A DNA stretch of 64,000 bases from Roseivirga thermotolerans. GTDB taxonomy: Bacteria; Bacteroidota; Bacteroidia; Cytophagales; Cyclobacteriaceae. The position numbers and the translations under genes were made by a program. Location: positions 310,001 to 374,000 of the forward strand of contig NZ_BNAG01000001.1 in the NCBI RefSeq assembly GCF_014653175.1. Reading direction: 5' to 3'. Position 1 is the stretch's first letter; every line of letters starts with the position of its first letter. The notes beneath the pieces are model-generated. The model saw nothing but the letters and a program-made list of their open reading frames with translations, was not told the DNA's origin and made no database searches. This document shows, one piece after another, positions 43,218 to 52,056 of the stretch.

Positions 43218-43724
43218 TCAGTTGATGGCCGGGCTCATTTGTACCCCTGCCAATTTCTTTGCCCTTACTTCCAATCGTTGTTCTTCCAAAGGCTCATGCA
43301 ACTGCTCCAGAAGCCCCATAAGCTCAGGAGTATGAATTCCACTTCTTAAGGCCTTTAGGTCGTAATGCACGAATTTTGACCATAGAACTGCCTTAACCTG
43401 ATCCATAGTCTCGTTGTACATAATCATCTCAGCCTGAACATGTTTTTCTGAAAAATCGATCAATTGACTCTGAATTTTCACAGACTCCATAACCAGAGCC
43501 GGTTTCATGTAAACTATTTCTGAGTGACCAACCACCCACGACTTCCCCTCTGTTCTGGCCATTCGGAAAATATCCAGATCGTATTCACGAATGAGATGAT
43601 CTTCTCTGGCGTTGATCATATAGTCCAGGTATTTGGAGTTATTCAAGTGACCAAAAGGATCACAATCCTGAAATCGAATTATGGCTGAAGAAACAGGTTT
43701 TTTATTGTACATATGCATGGTCAT
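43218..43724 (-). CDS. Acyl-CoA thioesterase (4HBT hotdog)
   Basis: A 168-residue hotdog thioesterase. RFQDCDPFGHLNNSKYLDYM carries the catalytic aspartate and the helix typical of YbgC/FadM-like enzymes, followed by VVGHSEIVYMKPALVMESVK. Three in-frame ATGs lie at the start (43724, 43718, 43712); the true one is undecided. An operator palindrome AGACC-AGTC-GGTCT precedes the gene and is shared with the TetR-type regulator gene upstream on the same strand, so it is probably a direct target. Confidence 0.88.
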   Translation of the reverse strand: MTMHMYNKKPVSSAIIRFQDCDPFGHLNNSKYLDYMINAREDHLIREYDLDIFRMARTEGKSWVVGHSEIVYMKPALVMESVKIQSQLIDFSEKHVQAEMIMYNETMDQVKAVLWSKFVHYDLKALRSGIHTPELMGLLEQLHEPLEEQRLEVRAKKLAGVQMSPAIN

Positions 43725-43731
43725 AATTTAC

Positions 43732-43745
43732 AGACCAGTCGGTCT
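43732..43745. promoter_or_regulatory. TetR-type operator before thioesterase gene
   Basis: AGACC-AGTC-GGTCT is a palindrome with 5-bp arms eight bases before the first ATG of the thioesterase gene. It matches the one before the TetR-family gene. Confidence 0.7.
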
Positions 43746-43764
43746 ATATTTGATGAAAAAAATA

Positions 43765-44313
43765 TTACGAATTCAAAATCACTGCTATAAACTTTTTCTG
43801 TAATAGCAGATACTTCACATCCTTATGTGCTTTGCTGAGCACATAGGCACCTTCAAACATGGCATAGAGCTCTTCTGCCTTTTGTTGGGCATTATCTACC
43901 CCTCTTCGTTCGAGGTATCCGGCCAGATCGTTCTGCCAACCCACAAAGACTTTCGCACAAGCAGCCCTAATGTCATCGTCTATAGAGCCTGAGGCCATGG
44001 CCACAGCTGCAATTGGGCATGCATCCTCAAAATTAGATGCCGTTAGTTCTTCAACCATCACGTCAATCATGGCCGCCAGACCCTCTTCTGCAGGCTTTCC
44101 CCTCAGAGCATTGCCATACTTGTGCATTTGGCTTTCTCCTCCATAATAAACCGCCTCGCGAATAAGCTCGTCCTTACCATTTGGAAAATGATGGTACAAG
44201 CTGCCTTTAGGCACGGCTACCTGTTTAAGAATCTCATTGATTCCCGTACCAAAATAACCCTTCTTCCTAATCAAGTCGGAAGTAATACTAATCAGGCGTT
44301 CGCGGGTATTCAT
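43765..44313 (-). CDS. TetR/AcrR family transcriptional regulator
   Basis: A 182-residue regulator with start at ATG 44313; the longer frame to 44469 would run through its own operator. The HTH is FGTGINEILKQVAVPKGSLY followed by HHFPNGKDEL. The C-terminal domain with ANFEDACPIAAVAM and CAKVFVGWQNDLAGYLERRG matches the LmrA/YxaF-like TetR branch. A palindromic operator lies 18 bases upstream of its start, consistent with autorepression. The downstream thioesterase has a similar operator. The inducer is probably a small hydrophobic molecule or acyl compound (inference). Confidence 0.92.
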   Translation of the reverse strand: MNTRERLISITSDLIRKKGYFGTGINEILKQVAVPKGSLYHHFPNGKDELIREAVYYGGESQMHKYGNALRGKPAEEGLAAMIDVMVEELTASNFEDACPIAAVAMASGSIDDDIRAACAKVFVGWQNDLAGYLERRGVDNAQQKAEELYAMFEGAYVLSKAHKDVKYLLLQKKFIAVILNS

Positions 44314-44331
44314 GTTGTAAATATATACAAT

Positions 44332-44347
44332 TAGACCAAAAGGTCTA
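44332..44347. promoter_or_regulatory. TetR-type operator before the tetR-like gene
   Basis: TAGACC-AAAA-GGTCTA is a perfect palindrome with 6-bp arms, 18 bases before the start at 44313. It overlaps the likely promoter region and shares the AGACC-N4-GGTCT core with 43732-43745. Confidence 0.75.
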
Positions 44348-44451
44348 TTTATCGTTTCAATTTCTTCATTGAAGTATGGCCTTTGAACCTGGGGGGTGCA
44401 TCGGTTGTGTCTCTTTTTCAAAGCCAACTTGCAGGCAAAGACCAAACAAAA

Positions 44452-44479
44452 AACCCTGACTTCTTCCAAAGTCAGGGTT
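44452..44479 (-). terminator. Terminator of dnaK
   Basis: AACCCTGACTT and AAGTCAGGGTT form an 11-bp stem 28 bases after the dnaK stop; the plus-strand A-run at its left yields a U-tract on the minus strand. Confidence 0.85.
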
Positions 44480-44506
44480 CAATCTATTGTTTATCGAGTA
44501 AAAAGG

Positions 44507-46423
44507 TTATTTCACCTCTTCATACTCTACATCGGATACATCGCCAGTTCCGCCTCCGGCACTACTATCTGCAGTTTGTTCGCCACCAGCCTGTTGCGCA
44601 TCGCCTTGAGCTTGCTGAGAAGCAGCATACATTTCTTGAGAAGCTCCTTCCCAAGCCTTGTTCAGTGCTTCAACAGCTGGGTCAATAGCATCCAGGTCTT
44701 GTTTCTGGTGTACCTCCTTCAACTTGGCCAAAGCCTCTTCAATTGGCTTTTTGTTGCCTTCAGAAAGCTTATCGCCATATTCCTTCAACTGTTTCTCTGT
44801 CTGGAATATGAGGGCATCGGCAATGTTTAGTTTTTCAACCTTCTCTTTTTCTTTTTTATCTGCCTCGGCATTGGCTTCAGCCTCTTGCTTCATCTTTTGG
44901 ATCTCCTCATCGGTAAGTCCGGAAGAAGCCTCAATTCTGATTTTTTGCTCTTTGCCTGTGCCTTTATCTTTGGCCGAAACGTTCATAATACCGTTGGCGT
45001 CAATATCGAAAGTTACTTCAATTTGAGGCACTCCTCTTGGGGCTGGTGGAATACCATCCAAGTGGAATCTACCAATGGTTCGGTTGTCTTTGGCCATAGG
45101 TCTTTCCCCCTGAAGCACATGAATTTCAACTGAAGGTTGGTTATCGGCCGCAGTAGAGAATACCTCCGATTTTTTAGCCGGAATGGTAGTGTTCGACTCA
45201 ATAAGCTTAGTGAACACTCCGCCCATGGTTTCAATACCCAGTGAAAGTGGGGTAACATCGAGCAGAAGTACATCTTTTACCTCACCGGTTAAAACACCAC
45301 CTTGAATAGCCGCACCAATGGCCACCACCTCATCGGGGTTAACCCCTTTAGAAGGCTTCTTTCCGAAGAATTTCTCAACTTCTTCCTGGATTTTAGGAAT
45401 ACGGGTAGAACCACCCACAAGAATTACCTCATCGATATCAGAAGTACTATAGCCAGCGTCTTCCAGAGCTTTCTTAACAGGCTCCATAGACCTCTTCACG
45501 AGGTTATCTGCCAACGCCTCGAATTTGGCTCTTGAAAGGGTTCTTACCAAGTGTTTCGGAATACCATCCACCGGCATAATGTATGGCAGGTTAATTTCTG
45601 TAGAGCTGGAAGAAGACAACTCAATTTTAGCCTTTTCGGCCGCCTCCTTGAGTCTTTGAAGAGCCATTGCGTCTTTTCTAAGATCTATGCCCTCATCTTT
45701 AAGGAACTCCTCGGCCAGCCAATCGATAATTACCTGATCAAAGTCATCACCACCCAGGTGTACATCACCGTTGGTAGACTTCACTTCAAATACACCATCG
45801 CCCAACTCAAGAATAGAGATATCGAAAGTACCGCCACCCAAATCGTAAACGGCAATTTTCTGATCCTTATCTTTTTTGTCTAAGCCATAAGCCAGAGCTG
45901 CGGCCGTTGGTTCGTTAATAATTCTCTTCACCTCCAAACCGGCAATCTGACCGGCCTCTTTGGTGGCCTGACGCTCTGCATCATTAAAATATGCCGGTAC
46001 AGTAATTACTGCCTCTTTTACTTCTTGCCCTAAGAAATCTTCAGCTGTTGACTTCATTTTCTGAAGTATCATAGCCGAAATTTCCTGGGGAGTATATTTT
46101 CTGTCACCAATCTTTACCCGTACGGTGTCATTGCTTCCGGATTCAAGCTCGTAAGAAACGTTTTTTGTTTCTTCTCTCATTTCCGAAAACTTCTTACCCA
46201 TAAATCGCTTCACTGAGCTGATTGTGTTTTTTGGGTTAGTGATGGCCTGGCGCTTGGCAGGATCACCCACTTTTCTCTCTCCATTACCATTATCCAAGAA
46301 TGCCACAATTGATGGCGTGGTTCTTCTGCCTTCACTGTTTGGGATCACAACAGGCTCGTTACCTTCCATCACCGCAACACATGAATTGGTAGTACCTAAG
46401 TCTATTCCAATTATTTTTCCCAT
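44507..46423 (-). CDS. dnaK: Chaperone DnaK (Hsp70)
   Basis: A 638-residue Hsp70. [16 protein letters not shown] (phosphate 1), [19 protein letters not shown] (phosphate 2) and [15 protein letters not shown] (adenosine) are intact, the linker is [16 protein letters not shown], and the C-terminal lid ends with a glycine/alanine-rich stretch and EEVK. It is a single-gene unit; no dnaJ or grpE is adjacent, which is common in Bacteroidota. A strong terminator follows. Three TGTCA repeats (on its coding strand) lie 75-97 bases upstream. Confidence 0.98.
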   Translation of the reverse strand: MGKIIGIDLGTTNSCVAVMEGNEPVVIPNSEGRRTTPSIVAFLDNGNGERKVGDPAKRQAITNPKNTISSVKRFMGKKFSEMREETKNVSYELESGSNDTVRVKIGDRKYTPQEISAMILQKMKSTAEDFLGQEVKEAVITVPAYFNDAERQATKEAGQIAGLEVKRIINEPTAAALAYGLDKKDKDQKIAVYDLGGGTFDISILELGDGVFEVKSTNGDVHLGGDDFDQVIIDWLAEEFLKDEGIDLRKDAMALQRLKEAAEKAKIELSSSSSTEINLPYIMPVDGIPKHLVRTLSRAKFEALADNLVKRSMEPVKKALEDAGYSTSDIDEVILVGGSTRIPKIQEEVEKFFGKKPSKGVNPDEVVAIGAAIQGGVLTGEVKDVLLLDVTPLSLGIETMGGVFTKLIESNTTIPAKKSEVFSTAADNQPSVEIHVLQGERPMAKDNRTIGRFHLDGIPPAPRGVPQIEVTFDIDANGIMNVSAKDKGTGKEQKIRIEASSGLTDEEIQKMKQEAEANAEADKKEKEKVEKLNIADALIFQTEKQLKEYGDKLSEGNKKPIEEALAKLKEVHQKQDLDAIDPAVEALNKAWEGASQEMYAASQQAQGDAQQAGGEQTADSSAGGGTGDVSDVEYEEVK

Positions 46424-46497
46424 GATCTATCTATAAATATTTTCTAGTTCAAAAATCCGCCACGTATGGAACAAGGGTTATGCCAATTGATTTTTTG

Positions 46498-46520
46498 TGA
46501 CAGACGGTGACACATTGACA
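46498..46520. promoter_or_regulatory. TGACA triple repeat in dnaK upstream region
   Basis: TGACA occurs at 46498-46502, 46508-46512 and 46516-46520 between the divergent dnaK and acyltransferase genes. Spacing of 10 and 8 bases suggests a binding site on one helix face. Function not known. Confidence 0.3.
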
Positions 46521-46575
46521 GAAAATAGAGCCAGGTGCAGAAAGATATGCTGACAATGGTTAGTTTTGAACCCAA

Positions 46576-47445
46576 ATGATGAGGCTCTTCTATTATCTGT
46601 TTTTAAAACCTGTCTCCTTACTACCCTGGCCACTGCTATATGCCTTCTCCGATTTTGCATATTTGTTACTCTTCCGTGTATTCAGGTACCGTTCTAAAAT
46701 AGTAACCAACAATCTTAAACGCTCATTTCCGGGTATTTCCGAAGAAAAGCTAAAAGAAATAAGAAGTGGATTCTACCACCATTTCTTCGATGGTCTTTTC
46801 GAAACCTTCAAAACCTTCTCCATGACCAACGAGGAGGCACTGGCCCGTTTTAGGGTTATAAACCCCGATGTAGCAGACCGCTATCAGGCCGAAGGACGCA
46901 GTGTAATTATGGTAGGCGGACATTATAACAACTGGGAGTATTTGGCCATGTCAGTCAATGCCTGTATGGTCATGCAAACAGCCGGAATTTACCAGCGCAT
47001 AAAAAGTAAATTCTTTGAGAAGAAGATTCTTGAAAGTCGCAAAAAATTTGGAATGCACCTGTTCTCCCGAAGCCAGGTACAACAGGGCGCACTGGACAAC
47101 TGCTCCACTCCTTTGGCTATTTTCTTTGCCATAGACCAATCGCCAACCCTGGCTAAGAAGGTATACTGGACTACATTTTTAAATCAGGAAACGGCTGTGG
47201 CTTTTGGCCCGGAAAAATTTGCCCGGAAGCTCAACGCTCCAGTGGTTTATTTCCAAATAGACAAGATAAAGCGCGGCTACTATGAGGCCACTTTCAAACT
47301 TTTGACAGAAAACCCACTGGATGAGCCGCATGGCGCCATTACTGAAATGCATACTCAGGCACTGGAGCAAACCATATTGAACGAACCCAAATATTGGCTA
47401 TGGAGCCATAAGCGCTGGAAAAGAAAGCGCAAACCCGGTGAATGA
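46576..47445 (+). CDS. Lipid A-type lysophospholipid acyltransferase (LpxL/HtrB family)
   Basis: A 289-residue protein with an N-terminal membrane segment. The catalytic HX4E motif is HYNNWE, and the following blocks FFAIDQSPTLAKKVYWTTFL, AVAFGPEKFARKLNAPVVYF and YWLWSHKRWKRKRK match LpxL/HtrB acyltransferases. These add secondary acyl chains to lipid A at the inner membrane. It is divergent from dnaK and followed by prfC, which has its own promoter. Confidence 0.92.
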   Translation: MMRLFYYLFLKPVSLLPWPLLYAFSDFAYLLLFRVFRYRSKIVTNNLKRSFPGISEEKLKEIRSGFYHHFFDGLFETFKTFSMTNEEALARFRVINPDVADRYQAEGRSVIMVGGHYNNWEYLAMSVNACMVMQTAGIYQRIKSKFFEKKILESRKKFGMHLFSRSQVQQGALDNCSTPLAIFFAIDQSPTLAKKVYWTTFLNQETAVAFGPEKFARKLNAPVVYFQIDKIKRGYYEATFKLLTENPLDEPHGAITEMHTQALEQTILNEPKYWLWSHKRWKRKRKPGE

Positions 47446-47459
47446 CATTTCTTACTTCC

Positions 47460-47491
47460 TTGTGCCAAGCAGTATAATTTAAGTACTTTTG
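47460..47491 (+). promoter_or_regulatory. Promoter of prfC
   Basis: TTG (47460-47462), a 21-base spacer and TACTTTTG (47484-47491) match the Bacteroidota consensus; the ATG is 18 bases further on. Confidence 0.7.
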
Positions 47492-47509
47492 CACCTCAAT
47501 TTCAACGAG

Positions 47510-49087
47510 ATGAGTTTAGCGCAGGAGATAGAAAAACGGAGAACCTTCGGCATTATCAGTCACCCCGATGCGGGAAAGACCACTCTTACGGAAAAGCTGT
47601 TGCTTTTTGGAGGTGCCATTCAAAAAGCCGGAGCCGTAAAATCGAGCAAGATTGATATGCATGCCCGCTCCGACTGGATGGAGATTGAAAAACAGAGAGG
47701 TATATCTGTGGCCACCTCGGTAATGGCTTTTGAATACGAAGGCACTAAAATAAACCTGCTCGACACCCCCGGTCACCAAGACTTTGCTGAAGACACCTAC
47801 AGAACCCTTACCGCAGTAGATTCTGTAATAATGGTGGTAGACTGTGTTAAAGGCGTGGAGATTCAGACTGAAAAACTTATGGAAGTATGCCGCATGCGAA
47901 GCACTCCCGTAATTTCTTTCATTAACAAACTAGACCGTGAAGGAAAAGACCCTTATGACCTGCTCGATGAAATTGAAGGCAAACTGAATATTGAGGTGCA
48001 CCCACTAAGCTGGCCCATTGGTATGGGAAAAAGCTTTCAGGGTGTTTATAGCCTCTATGATAAAAGCCTAAGGCTGTTTAAAGGCGGGCAACAACTGCAC
48101 GAAGAGGCCACCAAGTTCTCTGACATTAATTCGCCTGAACTGGAGAAAATTATTGGCGAACGCTATGCCCAACAGTTGAGAGAAGATGTTGAAATGCTCA
48201 CCGAGCTTTACGGCCCACTGAATGTAGATGATTACCTGAGTGGTAAGGTGGCCCCCGTCTTTTTTGGCTCAGCTGTGAATAATTTTGGAGTGAAGGAATT
48301 GCTAGACACCTTTCTAAAGATTTCTCCTAATCCAAAACCGAGAAAATTAGATGACGAACTGGTAGAACCTACCGACAAAGAGTTTTCAGGTTTTGTGTTT
48401 AAGATACACGCCAACATGGATCCAAAACACCGAAACCGCATCGCCTTCTTGCGCATTTGCTCAGGTAAGTTTGAAAGAGGATCCAACTACTATCATACCC
48501 GGCAAGACAAGAAATTTCGCATATCGCAGGCCACTGCCTTTATGGCACAAGACAAAGAAACCATAGATGAGGCTTACCCGGGTGATATTATTGGTCTGTA
48601 TGACACGGGTAACTTTAAGATTGGCGATACACTTACCAATGGCCGAAAAGGGGTTTACAGAGGCATACCTGCTTTTTCTCCCGAAATTTTCCGAGAGGTA
48701 ATCAATAAAGACGCCATGAAAACCAAGCAGTTGGAAAAAGGACTCAACCAACTGATGGATGAAGGCGTAGCCCAGTTGTTCAACTTTGAACTGGGCTCAA
48801 GAAAAGCAGTAGGCGTGGTTGGACAACTTCAGTTCGAAGTAATTCAATACCGGCTAAAGCATGAATATGGGGCATCGGTAGAGTTTGCCCCCATGCAGCT
48901 CTATAAGGCTTGCTGGATTTCTTCCAAAGACCCGAAAAAGCTCAACGAGTTCATTAACTCCAAGCAAAGACACATTGCACGAGACAAAGACGGGAAACTC
49001 GTGTTTATGGCCGAATCTAAAGCATGGTTGCAAATGGTTCAGGATAATTTTCCCGATATTCAGTTCCACTTTACCAGCGAATTCTAA
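47510..49087 (+). CDS. prfC: Peptide chain release factor 3
   Basis: A 525-residue translational GTPase from ATG 47510; the frame extends to a TTG at 47489 that lies in the promoter. Domain G contains SHPDAGKTT (G1), RGISVATS (G2), LDTPGHQDF (G3) and INKLDRE (G4). The C-terminal parts [15 protein letters not shown] and [12 protein letters not shown] are RF3-like rather than EF-G-like. RF3 removes RF1/RF2 from the ribosome after termination. The stop codon overlaps the start of the next gene (TAATG). Confidence 0.96.
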   Translation: MSLAQEIEKRRTFGIISHPDAGKTTLTEKLLLFGGAIQKAGAVKSSKIDMHARSDWMEIEKQRGISVATSVMAFEYEGTKINLLDTPGHQDFAEDTYRTLTAVDSVIMVVDCVKGVEIQTEKLMEVCRMRSTPVISFINKLDREGKDPYDLLDEIEGKLNIEVHPLSWPIGMGKSFQGVYSLYDKSLRLFKGGQQLHEEATKFSDINSPELEKIIGERYAQQLREDVEMLTELYGPLNVDDYLSGKVAPVFFGSAVNNFGVKELLDTFLKISPNPKPRKLDDELVEPTDKEFSGFVFKIHANMDPKHRNRIAFLRICSGKFERGSNYYHTRQDKKFRISQATAFMAQDKETIDEAYPGDIIGLYDTGNFKIGDTLTNGRKGVYRGIPAFSPEIFREVINKDAMKTKQLEKGLNQLMDEGVAQLFNFELGSRKAVGVVGQLQFEVIQYRLKHEYGASVEFAPMQLYKACWISSKDPKKLNEFINSKQRHIARDKDGKLVFMAESKAWLQMVQDNFPDIQFHFTSEF

Positions 49088-49815
49088 TGGAAAAAATAGT
49101 ACAACCATTATACGAAGACAATCACCTGCTGATTGTGAACAAACCGGCAGGCTATCTGGTACAAGGAGACAGTACCGGAGACAAAACCCTCTTAGACTAT
49201 TGCAAAGAATACATTGCCGAAAAGTATAATAAACCAGGGGCGGTGTTTTTGCATCCTGTTCACCGGCTCGATCGTCCGGTTAGCGGGGTATTGGTTTTTG
49301 CCCGAACCTCCAAAGCACTGGAGAGGATGAATAAAATTTTTGCCAGCCGAAAAGTGCAAAAAACTTACTGGGCCGTGGTGAAAAAAAGACCCAGCCAAAA
49401 TAAAGGCAAGCTGGTGAGTTGGCTAAAGAAAGACGGCCTGAAGAATACCGTTACGGCCTATGCTGAACCGGTAGAGGGATCGCAAAAGGCCGAAACTAAT
49501 TTTAGGGTCATGGGCAAACTGAACAATCACTACCTCATAGAACTTGAACCTTTAACAGGCCGGCCACATCAGCTCAGGGTACATATGGCAGAGTTTGGTT
49601 GTCCCATTCGCGGAGATTTAAAGTATGGGTTCCCCAAACCCAATCCAGACAAAAGTATCAACCTGCATGCCCGAAGGCTCTACTTTGAACATCCGGTAAA
49701 AAAAGAACCACTTATTATTATGGCCGGGCTGCCCAACGATCAGTTCTGGGAGCAATTTCTTACGCTGGATGACGTAAAGGTGAAGGACAAATACATAAAC
49801 AACATGTTTTCCTAA
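49087..49815 (+). CDS. RluA-family RNA pseudouridine synthase
   Basis: A 242-residue enzyme. The catalytic aspartate lies in HRLDRPVSGVLVFARTS, with YEDNHLLIVNKPAGYLVQ before it and LTGRPHQLRVHMAEFGCPIR after it, as in RluA/RluC/RluD. No S4 domain precedes the catalytic core. The target uridine in rRNA or tRNA cannot be told. It is translationally coupled to prfC. Confidence 0.93.
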   Translation: MEKIVQPLYEDNHLLIVNKPAGYLVQGDSTGDKTLLDYCKEYIAEKYNKPGAVFLHPVHRLDRPVSGVLVFARTSKALERMNKIFASRKVQKTYWAVVKKRPSQNKGKLVSWLKKDGLKNTVTAYAEPVEGSQKAETNFRVMGKLNNHYLIELEPLTGRPHQLRVHMAEFGCPIRGDLKYGFPKPNPDKSINLHARRLYFEHPVKKEPLIIMAGLPNDQFWEQFLTLDDVKVKDKYINNMFS

Positions 49816-49896
49816 GCGGCTCCCTTTAGAGTATTCAATACCCAAGCAGGCGCTTTGGCAACACCTTCGCACACAGGGAAGCCCACCCACAGCTCA

Positions 49897-49929
49897 TTGC
49901 CAAAATCTATCCTGAATAGGTTTTGGCAA
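49897..49929. promoter_or_regulatory. Inverted repeat TTGCCAAAA-N15-TTTTGGCAA
   Basis: TTGCCAAAATCTAT (49897-49910) and ATAGGTTTTGGCAA (49916-49929) form 14-nt arms with one mismatch, 45 bases before the start at 49974. It may be an operator or a terminator for the preceding gene; no U-tract follows. Confidence 0.4.
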
Positions 49930-49973
49930 CCATGATGTTTCAAACATCCATTATCTTAGTTTCAAAAGCCCGA

Positions 49974-50660
49974 ATGAAAAAGACTCTTCGTATAGCCAGC
50001 ATTGCCTTTGTAGCCCTTATTGCCCTGCTTTTTGTTTTCTATCTCTTGAAAAACGAAAAAGAGCCTGAGGGGCAAACCGGTCCTGAGGCCGATGAGCTGG
50101 CTATGAAAATGATGGAGTCGTTGAATTATGAGGCCTGGCAAAATACTACCCACATTGGCTGGACTTTTAAAGGTATTCACCACTATGAATGGAACAGGCA
50201 AGAGCACATTGTGAATGTGCAGTGGGACGAGCACGAGGTGATACTAAACCCTACGGATAAATCGGGGATAGTACAGAGCGGTGAAAACTATTCTTCACAG
50301 CAGATCAACGAATTGATTGAAACGGCCTGGAATTTCTTTAACAACGACAGCTTCTGGCTTTGTGCTCCGTTTAAGGCTTTCGATCCCGGAACAGAAAGAA
50401 GTATAGTAACGCTCAAAGATGGAAGACAAGGCTTGAAAGTCACCTACACCTCAGGTGGCTCTACGCCTGGAGACTCCTATGTCTGGATTCTGGATGAAAA
50501 CAATCGGCCAACATCAGTCAAAATGTGGGTTTCCATTTTGCCATTGGGTGGAATGGAGTTCACCTGGGAGAATTATAAGACTATTGCCCCTGGTGCTATG
50601 ATTGCTCAGGATCATTTTCTGTATGGAAGTGTGAATATTACCATCGATAGTCTACGCTAA
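49974..50660 (+). CDS. Membrane-anchored protein of unknown function
   Basis: A 228-residue protein with ATG 49974 as the start that gives a good signal anchor (MKKTLRIASIAFVALIALLF). The soluble part has LNYEAWQNTTHIGWTFKG, HHYEWNRQEHIVNVQWDEHE and FAFNNDSFWL-like FNNDSFWLCAPFKAFDPG. This pattern recurs in uncharacterised Bacteroidota proteins in my memory, without a function. It has no operon partner; the next gene is convergent. Confidence 0.78.
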   Translation: MKKTLRIASIAFVALIALLFVFYLLKNEKEPEGQTGPEADELAMKMMESLNYEAWQNTTHIGWTFKGIHHYEWNRQEHIVNVQWDEHEVILNPTDKSGIVQSGENYSSQQINELIETAWNFFNNDSFWLCAPFKAFDPGTERSIVTLKDGRQGLKVTYTSGGSTPGDSYVWILDENNRPTSVKMWVSILPLGGMEFTWENYKTIAPGAMIAQDHFLYGSVNITIDSLR

Positions 50661-50671
50661 ATCGGGGCAAT

Positions 50672-50881
50672 TCAGAATCTTATGCCATCGATGTAGCCAT
50701 AGCGTATGGCTTTTAGAATCAATCCAGCCATATTCTTTACCTGAAACTTAGCCAGTAACTTCTCGCGATGTCCCTCAACTGTTTTTTCGCTAATACACAG
50801 CTTCTCCGCAATCTGACGCGGGGTAAGCTCTTCGGCAATCAAATCAAGAACTTCCTTCTCTCGCCTACTCACGTCTATCAC
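50672..50881 (-). CDS. Stand-alone LuxR-type HTH protein
   Basis: A 69-residue protein that is just a GerE/LuxR DNA-binding domain: SRREKEVLDLIAEELTPRQI, AEKLCISEKTVEGHREKLLA and KNMAGLILKAIRYGYI. No receiver domain is present. The start is GTG at 50881; the frame continues upstream for about ten codons (to a stop) without an ATG. It is either a minimal regulator or the remnant of a NarL-type response regulator. Two perfect hairpins lie just upstream. Confidence 0.75.
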   Translation of the reverse strand: MIDVSRREKEVLDLIAEELTPRQIAEKLCISEKTVEGHREKLLAKFQVKNMAGLILKAIRYGYIDGIRF

Positions 50882-50921
50882 CGGTTTTTTTGTTGGGCTT
50901 TCGAATAAATCTTAGCCACAA

Positions 50922-50972
50922 GCTGTGATCTTCACAGCGTCTTTTAACAACCATTTGTGAAGACACAAATGG
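50922..50972. promoter_or_regulatory. Two tandem palindromes upstream of LuxR-type gene
   Basis: GCTGTGA-TCT-TCACAGC (50922-50938) and CCATTTGTG-AAGA-CACAAATGG (50951-50972) are perfect inverted repeats 40-90 bases before the start of the HTH gene. They may be operators or leader hairpins. The rest of the gap to 51212 shows nothing clear. Confidence 0.5.
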
Positions 50973-51211
50973 CCTCTATAAGGCACTAAGTCACTGTCGA
51001 TTTCAATCACTCCGTTTAACCCTTCCCATGGTTATTCTTCAGAATCCCATTGGTGTGGAGCCCAGATCGGTAGGAGGAAATTCTGGCATGAGCTCCTGGC
51101 AACCTATTTAGCAAGAGGACTCACAACTGCAGGTAGGTAAATGGTTTTTAAATGGCCAGTTCCAACCAAAACTGGCAGAATAATTGTCTATCTCAAATAA
51201 AATTGAATCCT

Positions 51212-51913
51212 ATGAAAAAGTATACAATAAGCCTAATACTCTTATTCGCGGCCTTTTTAGTACAGGCACAAGATTCCAAAAACTTTATTGACCAGAACTA
51301 CATTGAAGTAACCGGAGTCGCTTTCAAAGAAATAACACCAGACGAAATTTACCTGTCTGTTCAACTCAACGAAAAGGACAACAAAGGCAAAGAATCGTTA
51401 GAAACTCTGGAAAGAAAAATGCTACGCACCCTGGAGAAATTAGGCATTGACCTAAAAGAACAAGTTACGCTCAAGGACCTCACCAGCAACTTCCAATTCT
51501 ACTTTTTAAGACGAACCGATGTGTTTGCCTCAAAAGAATATACTGTACAAGTGAAAACAGCGGCCCAGGCCGGAGAAGTAATCAGCCATTTGGCCGATAT
51601 CGGTATTTCTAATATTGGCCTTGAACGCGTGTCATATTCTAAAGAAGACGAATTGAAAATGGAGGTTAAACTGATGGCTCTTACAAATGCCCGGCAAAAG
51701 GCCTCCATGCTTGTAAACGCTCTAGACAGACAACTTGGCACTGTACTTCATATTCAGGACTACGACAACCCCGGCATTTCCAGACCAAGAGCATATGAAA
51801 TGAAAATCGATGCAAATTCAGATGCTCTATACGGATCAAGAGCGGCCGATGCCATTGCCTTTGATAAGCTGAGGGTAGAAACCAGTATTCAAGTAAAATT
51901 CGCCATCGATTAG
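51212..51913 (+). CDS. SIMPL (DUF541) domain exported protein
   Basis: A 233-residue exported protein beginning MKKYTISLILLFAAFLVQAQ at ATG 51212. The DUF541/SIMPL core is IEVTGVAFKEITPDEIYLSV, then LKDLTSNFQFYFLRR, and LMALTNARQKASMLVNAL. Family knowledge: such proteins form oligomeric rings in the periplasm or envelope, with stress-related roles reported in a few species. It ends with hairpin repeat copy 4. Confidence 0.92.
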   Translation: MKKYTISLILLFAAFLVQAQDSKNFIDQNYIEVTGVAFKEITPDEIYLSVQLNEKDNKGKESLETLERKMLRTLEKLGIDLKEQVTLKDLTSNFQFYFLRRTDVFASKEYTVQVKTAAQAGEVISHLADIGISNIGLERVSYSKEDELKMEVKLMALTNARQKASMLVNALDRQLGTVLHIQDYDNPGISRPRAYEMKIDANSDALYGSRAADAIAFDKLRVETSIQVKFAID

Positions 51914-51921
51914 CATAAAAA

Positions 51922-52050
51922 GAGGCTGTCTCAAAAGCTACTATTTTCGTCATTCCCCGCTTGAATGGGAATCTCTTTCGGCCTACAGAGTTAGTTTGGG
52001 GAGATTCCCGATCGCTGTCGGGAATGACAGTTAGCTTTTGAGACAGCCTC
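51922..52050. repeat. Hairpin repeat copy 4 with three nested inverted repeats
   Basis: Perfect 19-nt arms (GAGGCTGTCTCAAAAGCTA at 51922-51940 and its complement at 52032-52050) enclose inner pairs GTCATTCCC/GGGAATGAC (51949, 52020) and GGGAATCTC/GAGATTCCC (51967, 52001). It lies between convergent stop codons, nine and seven bases away, and can serve both directions. Confidence 0.85.
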
Positions 52051-52056
52051 ACTTAA

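Noticed and set aside
44314-44469. N-terminal extension of the TetR-type regulator
   Set aside because: It would include its own operator and has no family similarity; ATG 44313 gives a standard length.
49814-49940. A minus-strand frame of about 46 codons (with LWVGFPVCEGVAKAPAW) after the pseudouridine synthase gene
   Set aside because: It has no start codon, and the inverted repeat in this region explains part of the pattern; too little to call a gene or remnant.
51152-51211. Longer start of the SIMPL protein
   Set aside because: It places 20 polar residues before a normal signal peptide that starts at ATG 51212.
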